A model generated the notes under the pieces. The model ran no database searches. It was given only the letters and a program-made list of their open reading frames with translations, and was not told the DNA's origin. Shown here one piece after another: positions 53,326 through 61,878 of a stretch of DNA of 64,000 nucleotides; positions within the stretch are counted from its first letter, which is position 1; the number at the start of each line of letters is the position of its first letter. This DNA is from Cellulophaga sp. RHA19 (GTDB taxonomy: Bacteria > Bacteroidota > Bacteroidia > Flavobacteriales > Flavobacteriaceae), in NCBI RefSeq assembly GCF_002813425.1, contig NZ_PHUL01000001.1:3458501-3522500 (forward strand), read 5' to 3'. Both the position numbers and the translations under genes were made by a program.

Positions 53326-55875
53326 ATGGATGACAATTTTTCACCTAGAGTAAAGGATGTAATTGCGTATAGCAAGGAAGAGGCGTTAAGACTTGGACAC
53401 GATTTTATTGGTACCGAGCACTTAATGCTTGGGTTACTAAGAGACGGAAACGGAAAAGCAATTAACATATTAGATGCATTAGAGGTAGATTTAGATCATT
53501 TGCGACGCAAGGTGGAAATACTAAGCCCAGCAAACCCTAGTTCTGACAATTTGCAAAAAGATAAAAAAAACTTGCACTTAACAAGGCAAGCAGAACGCGC
53601 GTTAAAAACAACATTTTTAGAAGCTAAACTTTTTCAGAGTTCTTCTATTAATACTGCGCACTTATTATTATGTATTTTGAGAAACGAAAACGACCCTACA
53701 ACAAAACTTTTACACAAGCTAAAAGTAGATTATGATAATGTTAAAAGCGAATTTAAAACTATCATCACTAAAGATGAAGACTATATAGATACACCAAGAG
53801 CAGAATCTTTTCCTGGTGACTCTGATAGTGACAATGATGAAAAGGAAAGCTTTGGAGGCTCTACCGCTGGCCCAAAATCTAACAAAAAATCTAAAACTCC
53901 TGTTCTAGATAATTTTGGTAGAGATTTAACCAAAATGGCAGAAGAAAACAAGTTAGACCCTGTTGTTGGTAGAGAAAAAGAGATAGAGCGTGTATCGCAA
54001 ATTTTATCTCGTCGTAAAAAGAACAATCCGCTTTTAATTGGTGAACCTGGCGTTGGTAAAAGTGCCATAGCAGAGGGCTTAGCTTTACGTATTATAAATA
54101 AAAAAGTATCTAGAATTTTATACAACAAGCGTGTTGTAACACTAGACTTAGCTTCTTTAGTTGCTGGCACAAAATACCGTGGACAGTTTGAGGAGCGTAT
54201 GAAAGCTGTTATGAATGAGCTAGAAAAGAATGATGATATTATTCTTTTTATTGATGAAATACACACTATTGTTGGTGCTGGTGGTGCTACCGGAAGCTTA
54301 GATGCATCCAATATGTTTAAACCTGCATTAGCTCGTGGAGAAATTCAATGTATTGGTGCTACAACTTTAGATGAGTATAGACAGTATATAGAAAAAGATG
54401 GTGCCTTAGAACGTCGTTTTCAAAAAGTAATTGTAGAGCCTACTTCTGTAGATGAAACAATAGAAATTTTGCAAAATATTAAAGGTAAGTATGAGGAACA
54501 CCACAATGTAAATTATACAGATGAAGCTTTAGTAGCCTGCGTAAAATTAACGAACCGTTATATGACAGATCGTTTTTTACCAGACAAAGCTATTGACGCT
54601 TTAGACGAAGCAGGATCTAGAGTACACATTGTAAATATGGATGTACCTAAACAAATTCTTGAGTTAGAAAAACAATTAGAAGATGTTAGGGAACTTAAAA
54701 ATACTGTTGTTAAAAAACAACGTTATGAAGAGGCTGCTAAGTTAAGAGATGATGAAAAAAGAATTGAAAAAGATTTAGCACTTGCTCAAGAAAAATGGGA
54801 AGAAGAAAGTAAATTACATAGAGAAACTGTAACAGAAGAAAATGTTGCAGATGTTGTATCTATGATGAGTGGTATCCCTGTAAACAGAATTGCACAAACC
54901 GAAATTAATAAGTTAGCTGAATTACCTAACCTTATTAAAAGTAATGTTATTGGCCAAGATGATGCAGTTGCAAAAGTATCTAAAGCAATACAACGTAACA
55001 GAGCCGGACTTAAAGATCCTAACAAGCCAATTGGTTCGTTTATATTTCTAGGTCAAACTGGTGTTGGTAAAACACAATTAGCAAAAGTACTTGCTAAAGA
55101 GTTGTTTGATTCTGAAGATGCACTTATACGTATTGATATGAGTGAGTATATGGAGAAATTTGCAATCTCTAGATTAGTAGGTGCACCTCCAGGATACGTT
55201 GGCTATGAAGAAGGAGGACAATTAACTGAAAAAGTACGTAGAAAACCTTACTCGGTTGTATTATTAGACGAAGTAGAAAAAGCGCATCCAGATGTGTTTA
55301 ACATGATGCTACAAGTATTAGATGATGGTTTTTTAACTGATAGCTTAGGTCGTAAAATTGATTTTAGAAACACTATCATTATTATGACATCTAATATTGG
55401 TGCACGTCAATTAAAAGACTTTGGACAAGGTGTTGGTTTTGGTACGTCTGCTAAAAAAGCACAAGCAGATGAACACCAAAAAAGTGTTATAGAAAACGCT
55501 CTTAAAAAAGCGTTTGCTCCAGAATTTTTAAATAGAATTGATGACGTTATCGTCTTTAATCCTTTAGAAAGAGCAGATATTCACAAAATTATTGACATAG
55601 AATTAAGTAAACTATACACTAGAATTAAAGATATAGGATACATTTTAACATTATCTGAAAAAGCTAAAGACTACATTGCAGATAAAGGATTTGACAAACA
55701 ATATGGCGCAAGACCTTTAAAAAGAGCTATTCAAAAGTACATTGAAGATGCTTTAGCTGAAGAAATAGTAAATTCTAAACTAGAAGAAGGTGATAGTATT
55801 TTTATGGATTTAGATGATGACAAAAATGAACTTACAATTAAAATTGAAAAAGAGGGTAAAGCTTCTGAAGCATAA
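53326..55875 (+). CDS. clpC: ATP-dependent Clp protease ATP-binding subunit ClpC
   Basis: 849 residues. N-terminal double Clp repeat (1-145; EALRLGHDFIGTEHLMLGLL), first AAA+ domain with Walker A GEPGVGKSAIAEG and Walker B IILFIDEIHTIVGAGGATG, a UVR/coiled-coil M domain (YEEAAKLRDDEKRIEKDL), and second AAA+ domain with GQTGVGKTQLAKVL and VVLLDEVEKAHPDVFNMMLQVLDDG. It unfolds proteins for the ClpP protease. Single-gene unit ending in a strong terminator, divergent from gyrA. Confidence 0.96.
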   Translation: MDDNFSPRVKDVIAYSKEEALRLGHDFIGTEHLMLGLLRDGNGKAINILDALEVDLDHLRRKVEILSPANPSSDNLQKDKKNLHLTRQAERALKTTFLEAKLFQSSSINTAHLLLCILRNENDPTTKLLHKLKVDYDNVKSEFKTIITKDEDYIDTPRAESFPGDSDSDNDEKESFGGSTAGPKSNKKSKTPVLDNFGRDLTKMAEENKLDPVVGREKEIERVSQILSRRKKNNPLLIGEPGVGKSAIAEGLALRIINKKVSRILYNKRVVTLDLASLVAGTKYRGQFEERMKAVMNELEKNDDIILFIDEIHTIVGAGGATGSLDASNMFKPALARGEIQCIGATTLDEYRQYIEKDGALERRFQKVIVEPTSVDETIEILQNIKGKYEEHHNVNYTDEALVACVKLTNRYMTDRFLPDKAIDALDEAGSRVHIVNMDVPKQILELEKQLEDVRELKNTVVKKQRYEEAAKLRDDEKRIEKDLALAQEKWEEESKLHRETVTEENVADVVSMMSGIPVNRIAQTEINKLAELPNLIKSNVIGQDDAVAKVSKAIQRNRAGLKDPNKPIGSFIFLGQTGVGKTQLAKVLAKELFDSEDALIRIDMSEYMEKFAISRLVGAPPGYVGYEEGGQLTEKVRRKPYSVVLLDEVEKAHPDVFNMMLQVLDDGFLTDSLGRKIDFRNTIIIMTSNIGARQLKDFGQGVGFGTSAKKAQADEHQKSVIENALKKAFAPEFLNRIDDVIVFNPLERADIHKIIDIELSKLYTRIKDIGYILTLSEKAKDYIADKGFDKQYGARPLKRAIQKYIEDALAEEIVNSKLEEGDSIFMDLDDDKNELTIKIEKEGKASEA

Positions 55876-55895
55876 ACAATTATAAGTAACTTATT

Positions 55896-55931
55896 AAAAA
55901 AGGGATCAATACATATTGATCCCTTTTTTTT
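55896..55931 (+). terminator. Intrinsic terminator of clpC
   Basis: Stem arms 55896-55910 and 55915-55929 (aaaaaagggatcaat/attgatccctttttt), loop ACAT, followed by further T residues. Confidence 0.92.
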
Positions 55932-56082
55932 ATACCTAAAAACTTTTAACTTAAAGATTTTGCCATTCATTATTCATATTAGCAACTGTTAAAGGATATA
56001 TTAACCTTTTATCTAGTTTTTTTCTAATTATCTTAACATAAAATTATTTTAGCGCCCGAACACTATTTTATTACATACATAT

Positions 56083-56505
56083 ATGAAGATGGGGCAAACC
56101 AGAAAGGCTGTAATTGTTAAAGAATATCAATTAGAGTCTGGAAAAATATACATCTATGATAATTATATGGTAGCTTCTTTTGATGAAGGCACTACTATTA
56201 CATTAGAAAAAGTTTTTCAAATTATAGGCATTTCAGAAATACATTTTAGAGACAGAGATTTTGGATACATTAGTTTACGCAAAAACTCTTACGCAATAGA
56301 CCCTACAGTTTATAACTTTGTTAGAGGATTAGAAAATTTAAAAGCATTAGCAATTGTTTCTGTAAAAGAAATAGATATGCATAATTTTAAAATTGAAAAA
56401 ATGTTCTACAAAAAACCAATGAAGTTTTTTATAGAATACTCTAACGCATTAACTTGGGTAAAAAGAAGATTAGGTTCTGCAGCGACAGCAAAAGCTAAAG
56501 AATAA
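56083..56505 (+). CDS. Conserved-looking small cytoplasmic protein, possible STAS/SpoIIAA-like fold
   Basis: 140 residues, no signal or membrane segment. It opens with a beta-rich half (VKEYQLESGKIYIYDNYMVASF, ISEIHFRDRDFGYISLRKNSYAIDP) and ends KMFYKKPMKFFIEYSNALTWVKRRLG. That closing pattern, an aromatic-rich strand then a helix with a Trp-Val pair, resembles STAS/SpoIIAA-like proteins. I do not recognise it firmly. Start could be the second Met at 56089. It lies alone after clpC and convergent to the NAD(P)HX repair gene. Confidence 0.65.
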   Translation: MKMGQTRKAVIVKEYQLESGKIYIYDNYMVASFDEGTTITLEKVFQIIGISEIHFRDRDFGYISLRKNSYAIDPTVYNFVRGLENLKALAIVSVKEIDMHNFKIEKMFYKKPMKFFIEYSNALTWVKRRLGSAATAKAKE

Positions 56506-56533
56506 CTTTTAGTGCCGCTACTCTAACCTATAT

Positions 56534-58078
56534 TTAAGCTTTTTGCTGTTCCTGTTGTTGTGGAGCCTCTGGCCTTTTAAATAATTCTATAAACGCCCCT
56601 CCTATAGAATTTGCAATATTAGAAGCTGTTAGAGATTGATATCCCAAACTCTCTACAGCCAAGTCCCCTGCACTACCGTGTAAATAAACACCAAAAATTG
56701 CAGCAACTACTTGCGGATATCCTTGTGCAATTAACCCAGTTATTACTCCTGTTAACACATCACCACTACCAGCAGTTGCCATCCCTGGATTACCTGATGT
56801 ATTTATAAATCCTTTGCCTTTATATAATACTATAGTATGGGCTCCTTTTATAACAAGCACACATTTGTGTTCTACAGAAAACAACTTAGCTTTTTCTAAT
56901 TTATCAAAATCATTATCCCACTTACCAACCAAACGCTCTAACTCTTTAGGATGCGGTGTTAACACACTATCTTCTGGTAATAAACTAAATAATTCTTTAT
57001 TTTCTGATAAGATATTTAGAGCATCAGCATCTATAACTAAAGGTGATTTATTTTGCTTTAAAAAGCTTACAAAAGCAGTCACAGTTTCCTTTTCTTTTCC
57101 TAAACCAGGACCAACACCTATTACTGTTGGCTCTAAATCAAAATTAAAATCAGAAACAATAGTGTCATTGTCTGCTGTCTGCACCATAATTTCTGGCATA
57201 GAACTCTGCATAGGCACATAACCACACTTAGGTAAAAAGGCAGATACCAATCCGCTACCAGCATTTAAAGCTCCTTTAGCTGCTAGTATTGTAGCTCCAA
57301 TTTTACCATAACTACCACCAATTATTAAAGAATGACCATAAGTTCCTTTATGACCAAATTTTTCTCTGGGAATATAACTTTGTAAAACTTCATTTTTACT
57401 AATTAATGTGTACTCCGTTTCTGTAACGGTTAAATATTCTACATCAACACCTATATCTATTATTTCCCACTGATTGCAATAAATACCCGTTTGCGGTAAA
57501 AAGAAAGCTAATTTAGGTGACTGAAAAGTAAGTATATGATTTGCCTGTATTATAGCATTAGGATCCTCTACAACTTTATTTAAAAATAAGCCCGATGGAA
57601 CATCTACCGCTAAAATAAAAGCTTCTGTTTTGTTTATATGAGTCATCAACTTAGCTACCCAAGTCACAGGTGTTCTATTTAAACCAATACCAAAAATAGC
57701 ATCTACAACAATATCTTCTCTACCTATTTGTGGTAATTCCGTCTCCTCAGACAAAAAGTTAGGCCAAACATTTCTATCCTTTAAACGTTTTAAGTTTGTT
57801 AAAAACTCATCTGTTCTTTTTTCATTATAATTTACAATGTACACTTCTATATTATAACCGTGCTCTTGTAAATGTCTTGCAACAGCTAAACCATCTCCTC
57901 CATTATTACCTATACCACAAAACAAATGTATTTTAGGTTGTGCTCCTTGCAAACGCAAGTGCAACCAGTTAAATATTTGTACTGCAACACGCTCCATTAG
58001 CTCATCACTAGTAATTTGCTGTTTTTTAATTGTAAATTTATCAGCTTGGTATATCTGTTCTCCTGTAAAAATCTTCAT
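56534..58078 (-). CDS. nnr: Bifunctional NAD(P)H-hydrate epimerase / ADP-dependent dehydratase
   Basis: 514 residues, fused two-domain repair enzyme. N-terminal YjeF epimerase (about 1-215; FCGIGNNGGDGLAVARHL, VDAIFGIGLNR, LAVDVPSGL). C-terminal ribokinase-like dehydratase (about 235-505; FGHKGTYGHSLIIGGSYGKIGA, VIGVGPGLGKEKET, LTPHPKELERL, VIKGAHTIV, NPGMATAGSGDVLTG with the catalytic Asp). It repairs damaged NAD(P)HX. A polar Gln/Pro tail follows. Divergent from the threonine operon. Confidence 0.95.
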   Translation of the reverse strand: MKIFTGEQIYQADKFTIKKQQITSDELMERVAVQIFNWLHLRLQGAQPKIHLFCGIGNNGGDGLAVARHLQEHGYNIEVYIVNYNEKRTDEFLTNLKRLKDRNVWPNFLSEETELPQIGREDIVVDAIFGIGLNRTPVTWVAKLMTHINKTEAFILAVDVPSGLFLNKVVEDPNAIIQANHILTFQSPKLAFFLPQTGIYCNQWEIIDIGVDVEYLTVTETEYTLISKNEVLQSYIPREKFGHKGTYGHSLIIGGSYGKIGATILAAKGALNAGSGLVSAFLPKCGYVPMQSSMPEIMVQTADNDTIVSDFNFDLEPTVIGVGPGLGKEKETVTAFVSFLKQNKSPLVIDADALNILSENKELFSLLPEDSVLTPHPKELERLVGKWDNDFDKLEKAKLFSVEHKCVLVIKGAHTIVLYKGKGFINTSGNPGMATAGSGDVLTGVITGLIAQGYPQVVAAIFGVYLHGSAGDLAVESLGYQSLTASNIANSIGGAFIELFKRPEAPQQQEQQKA

Positions 58079-58131
58079 TCAATAAAAATATTAGGCTTTT
58101 ACTATTAAAATGGTAAAAGTTTTAGAAATCA

Positions 58132-58162
58132 TTTGTTTAAAAAGACAAAAGTACTACATTTG
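58132..58162 (+). promoter_or_regulatory. Strong Bacteroidota-type promoter of the threonine operon
   Basis: TTTG (58132-58135), exactly 19 bases, then TACATTTG (58155-58162): both boxes match the consensus TTTG-n19-TAnnTTTG. Transcription should start near 58169, giving a leader of about 180 bases before the thrA ATG. Confidence 0.75.
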
Positions 58163-58347
58163 ATTTGTTAATAAGCAAAGCTTAAACAAACATTTTGGAC
58201 AACGTAACTACATTTTCTACTACAATTTTTACTTGTGTTATTACTAACACAACAATTACCCCATTGGGGTAATTTGCTATATAATACACGTCCGTTATAC
58301 GTATTGTTTTATCAATACAACTTACAAAAATCTATAATTATTTTACA
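58163..58347 (+). promoter_or_regulatory. Threonine-operon leader with stacked hairpins (candidate attenuator)
   Basis: Between the promoter and thrA lie three potential hairpins: TTGTGTTA/TAACACAA (58233-58240 with 58245-58252, 8 bp, loop TTAC), AATTACCCC/GGGGTAATT (58254-58262 with 58266-58274, 9 bp, loop ATT) and a weaker GTATTG/CAATAC (58301-58306 with 58313-58318). The first two lie inside the Thr-rich reading frame, and ATTAC is repeated so that alternative pairing with GTAAT (58269-58273) is possible. No long T run follows the second stem, so a translational or Rho-linked mechanism is as likely as a classic terminator. Confidence 0.55.
58195..58272 (+). CDS. Candidate threonine leader peptide
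   Basis: 25 codons from TTG (or one codon earlier from ATT) to TAA, starting about 26 bases after the predicted transcription start. The peptide (DNVTTFSTTIFTCVITNT then TITPLG after the start) has nine Thr codons and three Ile codons of 25, far above chance, with a Thr-Thr pair three times. Thr and Ile are the products regulated by the aspartate pathway, exactly as in the enterobacterial thr leader. The lack of an ATG is the main doubt. Confidence 0.55.
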   Translation: MDNVTTFSTTIFTCVITNTTITPLG

Positions 58348-60792
58348 ATGAAAGTATTAAAGTTCGGCGGAACTTCGGTTGCCAATGCCAATAACATAGG
58401 GTTAGTTAAAAATATAGTTAAAAATTCTACTGAAAAGACAGCTGTAGTTGTTTCTGCTTTTGGAGGCGTAACAGATCTATTATTAAAAGCTGCAGAATTA
58501 GCTTCAATACACCAAGAAGACTACAAAAAAGTATTTTTAGAGATTGAAGATAGACACCTTTCTACCATAAAAGAACTAGTGCCTGTTACTAACCAAAGTA
58601 GAGTTTTAAGTAAAGTAAAAAACGAGCTAAACATTTTAGAAACCTTATTAGAAGGTGCATTTTTTATTGGAGAAATAACACCAAAACTATCTGATAAAAT
58701 TGTTAGCTATGGCGAGTTACTATCTTCTTATATAATTAGTGAATATTTTATTTCTCAAGACTTAGATGCTGTATATAAAGATAGTAGAGAGCTTTTAAAA
58801 ACAAATTCAAATTACGGAAAAGCAGCTATTTATAATTTTGATGACACAAATAATTCAATTGAAGATTTTTTTAATAATAATTCTGCTAAAATTACGGTAT
58901 TGGGTGGTTTTATAGCTTCTTCAGTAAAAGGAGACTCTACTACTTTAGGTCGTGGTGGATCAGATTATACAGCTGCAATTATTGCAGCTGCTGTTAACGC
59001 AAATGATTTAGAGATTTGGACAGACGTTAGCGGTATGTATACTGCCAATCCAAAACTTGTAAAACAAGCTAAAGCTATAGTTAATATATCATATAAAGAA
59101 GCAATGGAGCTTTCTCACTTTGGTGCCAAAGTACTGTATCCTCCTACAATACAACCTGTACTCACAAAAGGAATTCCTATTACAATTAAAAACACATTTA
59201 ATCCTGAATCTCAGGGTACTACTATTACAAAAAATCTGGAACAAAATGGTAAAACAGTTCGCGGTATTAGTCATATAGAAAATATAAGCCTTATTTCTTT
59301 AGAAGGTCCAGGTATGGTAGGAATTCCAGGAATATCTAAGCGCTTTTTTGAAGTTTTATCTATAGCACAAATAAGCATTATACTTATTACTCAAGCATCA
59401 TCAGAACACTCTATTTGTGTTGCAATTGATGCCAATGACGTTAATTTAGCAGAAGAAGCTATTAATAATGAATTTGAATATGAAATCTCATTAAAAAAAA
59501 TAAAACCAGTATTAGTAGAAAATGATCTTGCTATTATAGCTTTAGTTGGTGATCATATGAAGAATCACCAAGGGTTAAGCGGTAAAATGTTTAGCACGCT
59601 AGGAAAAAATAATGTAAACATTAGAGTTATAGCTCAGGGATCATCAGAACGTAATATTTCTGCTGTTATAGATAAAAATGACGTTAAAAAAGCCCTAAAC
59701 TCTCTTCACGAAAAGTTTTTTGAAGAAAACACAAAACAATTAAATTTGTTTATTATGGGAGTAGGCAATGTAGGTTCTAAACTATTGCATCAAGTTAAAC
59801 AACAAAAAAAATATCTAAAGGAAAATTTAAAACTAAATATAAGAGTTATTGGTATTTCCAATTCAAGAACTATGTTTTTTGACGAAGAAGGTATCTCTCT
59901 AAAAAATTGGGAAACATTGCTTACTAGTGGAGAAAAAGCAAATAAAGAAGCCTTTTTTGATAAAGTAAATAAACTAAATTACAGAAACAGCATATTTGTA
60001 GATAATACAGCTAGCGCAACAGTATCTAATACTTATGCAGACTATTTAAGCAATAGTATTTCTGTGGTTACATGTAATAAAATTGCCTGTTCATCTGAAT
60101 ATACTAATTATAGTAAATTAAAGTATTTAGCGCAAAAATACAATGCTCCGTTTTTATTTGAAACTAATGTTGGTGCTGGCTTACCAATTATAGATACTCT
60201 AAAACATTTAATTGCTTCAGGAGATAAAATTTTAAAAATACAAGCTGTTTTATCTGGTAGTTTAAATTTTGTATTCAATAATTTTAATGATAAAACTACA
60301 TTTCATGATGTTGTAAAACAAGCACAAGAAGAAGGCTACACAGAACCCGACCCTAAAATTGATTTAAGTGGGATTGATGTTGCTCGTAAAATTTTAATTC
60401 TAGCAAGAGAAAGTGGTTATAAATTAGATATTGAAGAAATTAAAAATGCACCGTTTTTACCTGAAGAAAGTTTAAAAACAACTAATAATGATGACTTTTT
60501 TGCTTCATTGATTAAACATGAAGCATCTTTTCAAGACATGTATAAAGCAGCGGCAGAAAAACACTCAAAATTAAAGTATGTAGCTCAATTTGAAGACGGT
60601 AAAGCTAGTGTTGGACTACAACATATTCCTAAAGGACACGATTTTTATAATTTAGAAGGAAGTGACAATATTGTTTTATTTTTTACTGAAAGATACCCTA
60701 ACCAACCTATGATTATTAAAGGTGCTGGTGCAGGTGCAGATGTTACGGCTTCTGGAATTTTTGCTGATATAATAAGAATAGGAAACTTTTAA
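58348..60792 (+). CDS. thrA: Bifunctional aspartokinase / homoserine dehydrogenase
   Basis: 814 residues, the normal length for ThrA. Aspartokinase domain (about 1-290; MKVLKFGGTSVANA, VVSAFGGVTDLLL, TTLGRGGSDYTAAI), two ACT-type regulatory segments (about 305-450; ISLISLEGPGMVGIPGISKRFF, AIIALVGDHMKNHQGLSGKMFSTLG) and homoserine dehydrogenase (about 460-814; LFIMGVGNVGSKLL, VVTCNKIACS, ETNVGAGLPIIDTL, EGYTEPDPKIDLSGIDVARKI). It makes aspartyl phosphate and reduces the semialdehyde to homoserine. It is 2 bases upstream of thrB and follows the Thr-rich leader. Confidence 0.97.
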   Translation: MKVLKFGGTSVANANNIGLVKNIVKNSTEKTAVVVSAFGGVTDLLLKAAELASIHQEDYKKVFLEIEDRHLSTIKELVPVTNQSRVLSKVKNELNILETLLEGAFFIGEITPKLSDKIVSYGELLSSYIISEYFISQDLDAVYKDSRELLKTNSNYGKAAIYNFDDTNNSIEDFFNNNSAKITVLGGFIASSVKGDSTTLGRGGSDYTAAIIAAAVNANDLEIWTDVSGMYTANPKLVKQAKAIVNISYKEAMELSHFGAKVLYPPTIQPVLTKGIPITIKNTFNPESQGTTITKNLEQNGKTVRGISHIENISLISLEGPGMVGIPGISKRFFEVLSIAQISIILITQASSEHSICVAIDANDVNLAEEAINNEFEYEISLKKIKPVLVENDLAIIALVGDHMKNHQGLSGKMFSTLGKNNVNIRVIAQGSSERNISAVIDKNDVKKALNSLHEKFFEENTKQLNLFIMGVGNVGSKLLHQVKQQKKYLKENLKLNIRVIGISNSRTMFFDEEGISLKNWETLLTSGEKANKEAFFDKVNKLNYRNSIFVDNTASATVSNTYADYLSNSISVVTCNKIACSSEYTNYSKLKYLAQKYNAPFLFETNVGAGLPIIDTLKHLIASGDKILKIQAVLSGSLNFVFNNFNDKTTFHDVVKQAQEEGYTEPDPKIDLSGIDVARKILILARESGYKLDIEEIKNAPFLPEESLKTTNNDDFFASLIKHEASFQDMYKAAAEKHSKLKYVAQFEDGKASVGLQHIPKGHDFYNLEGSDNIVLFFTERYPNQPMIIKGAGAGADVTASGIFADIIRIGNF

Positions 60793-60794
60793 TT

Positions 60795-61721
60795 ATGAAA
60801 AACGAAATCAGAGTATTCTGTCCTGCAACTATTGCTAATATTTCTTGTGGTTTTGACGTTCTAGGAGTTGCACTAGACAATGTTGGCGATGAAATGGTTG
60901 TAAAAAAAACAACTAAAAAAGGCATTACAATAACCAAAATAGAAGGTCAAGATTTACCTTTAGAAACACATAAAAATGTAGCTGGCGTAGCTGGCTTAGC
61001 GTTATTATCTGCTACTAATTACAGTGGTGGTTTTGAAATAGAAATTTATAAAAAAATCAAAGCTGGCAGCGGTATTGGAAGTAGTGCAGCCAGCTCTACT
61101 GGTGCCGTTTGGGCTATGAACAAGTTATTAGGAGAACCTTTTTCTAATTTAGAATTAGTGCAATTTGCTATGAAAGGTGAAGAATTAGCCAGTGGAGTAC
61201 AACATGCAGATAATGTTGCTCCTGCTATATATGGCGGTTTTACTTTAGTCCGAAGCTATAATCCTTTAGATATTATAAAAATAAATACACCTAGAGAATT
61301 ATACGCTACTGTAATTCACCCGCAAATAGAAATTAAAACATCAGACTCAAGAAAAATACTAAAAACAACTATTTATTTAGCAGACGGTATAAAACAATGG
61401 GGAAATGTTGGCGGATTAATAGCTGGTCTTTACACAGAAGATTATGAGCTAATAGGAAGATCTCTAGAAGACCACATAGTAGAACCTATAAGATCTATTC
61501 TTATACCTGCTTTTGACAATGTTAAATCTGCATCGTTAAATGCTGGTGCGTTGGGTTGTGGTATTTCTGGTTCCGGACCTTCAATCTTTGCTTTAAGCCA
61601 AGGAAAAGAAATTGCAGAAAAAGTAGCAAAAGAAATGCAAAATGTATATAATAAAGTAGGTATAGACTATGATATTCACGTTTCTAACATTAATACCATT
61701 GGAGTAAAAAAAATAGCATAG
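60795..61721 (+). CDS. thrB: Homoserine kinase
   Basis: 308 residues. GHMP kinase: N-terminal FCPATIANISCGFDVLGVAL, ATP-binding loop AGSGIGSSAASSTGAVWAMN (about 93-112), SGVQHADNVAPAIYGGF, and the C-terminal LGCGISGSGPSIFALS. It phosphorylates homoserine for threonine synthesis. It is immediately downstream of thrA. Threonine synthase (thrC), usually next, does not follow. Confidence 0.96.
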   Translation: MKNEIRVFCPATIANISCGFDVLGVALDNVGDEMVVKKTTKKGITITKIEGQDLPLETHKNVAGVAGLALLSATNYSGGFEIEIYKKIKAGSGIGSSAASSTGAVWAMNKLLGEPFSNLELVQFAMKGEELASGVQHADNVAPAIYGGFTLVRSYNPLDIIKINTPRELYATVIHPQIEIKTSDSRKILKTTIYLADGIKQWGNVGGLIAGLYTEDYELIGRSLEDHIVEPIRSILIPAFDNVKSASLNAGALGCGISGSGPSIFALSQGKEIAEKVAKEMQNVYNKVGIDYDIHVSNINTIGVKKIA

Positions 61722-61878
61722 CATTTAAATTTTTACAACAACACATTAATTATAATAACAACAACATTCAAGACCTGTTTTATATTGATTTTTAGACATC
61801 TAAAAAAACATATTAAGTTTTGTGGTTTGTTTGGTTGTTAGTATATTACCAGTATAAAGAAATCCAAATACAAACATT

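Noticed and set aside
53781..54311. A 176-codon minus-strand frame opposite clpC.
   Set aside because: Ser/Leu-rich mirror frame of the ClpC AAA+ domain, with no motif and no expression signals.
55985..56020. A weak inverted repeat (TAAAGG/CCTTTTA) with a T run after clpC.
   Set aside because: Short and imperfect, and a strong terminator already lies at 55896-55931.
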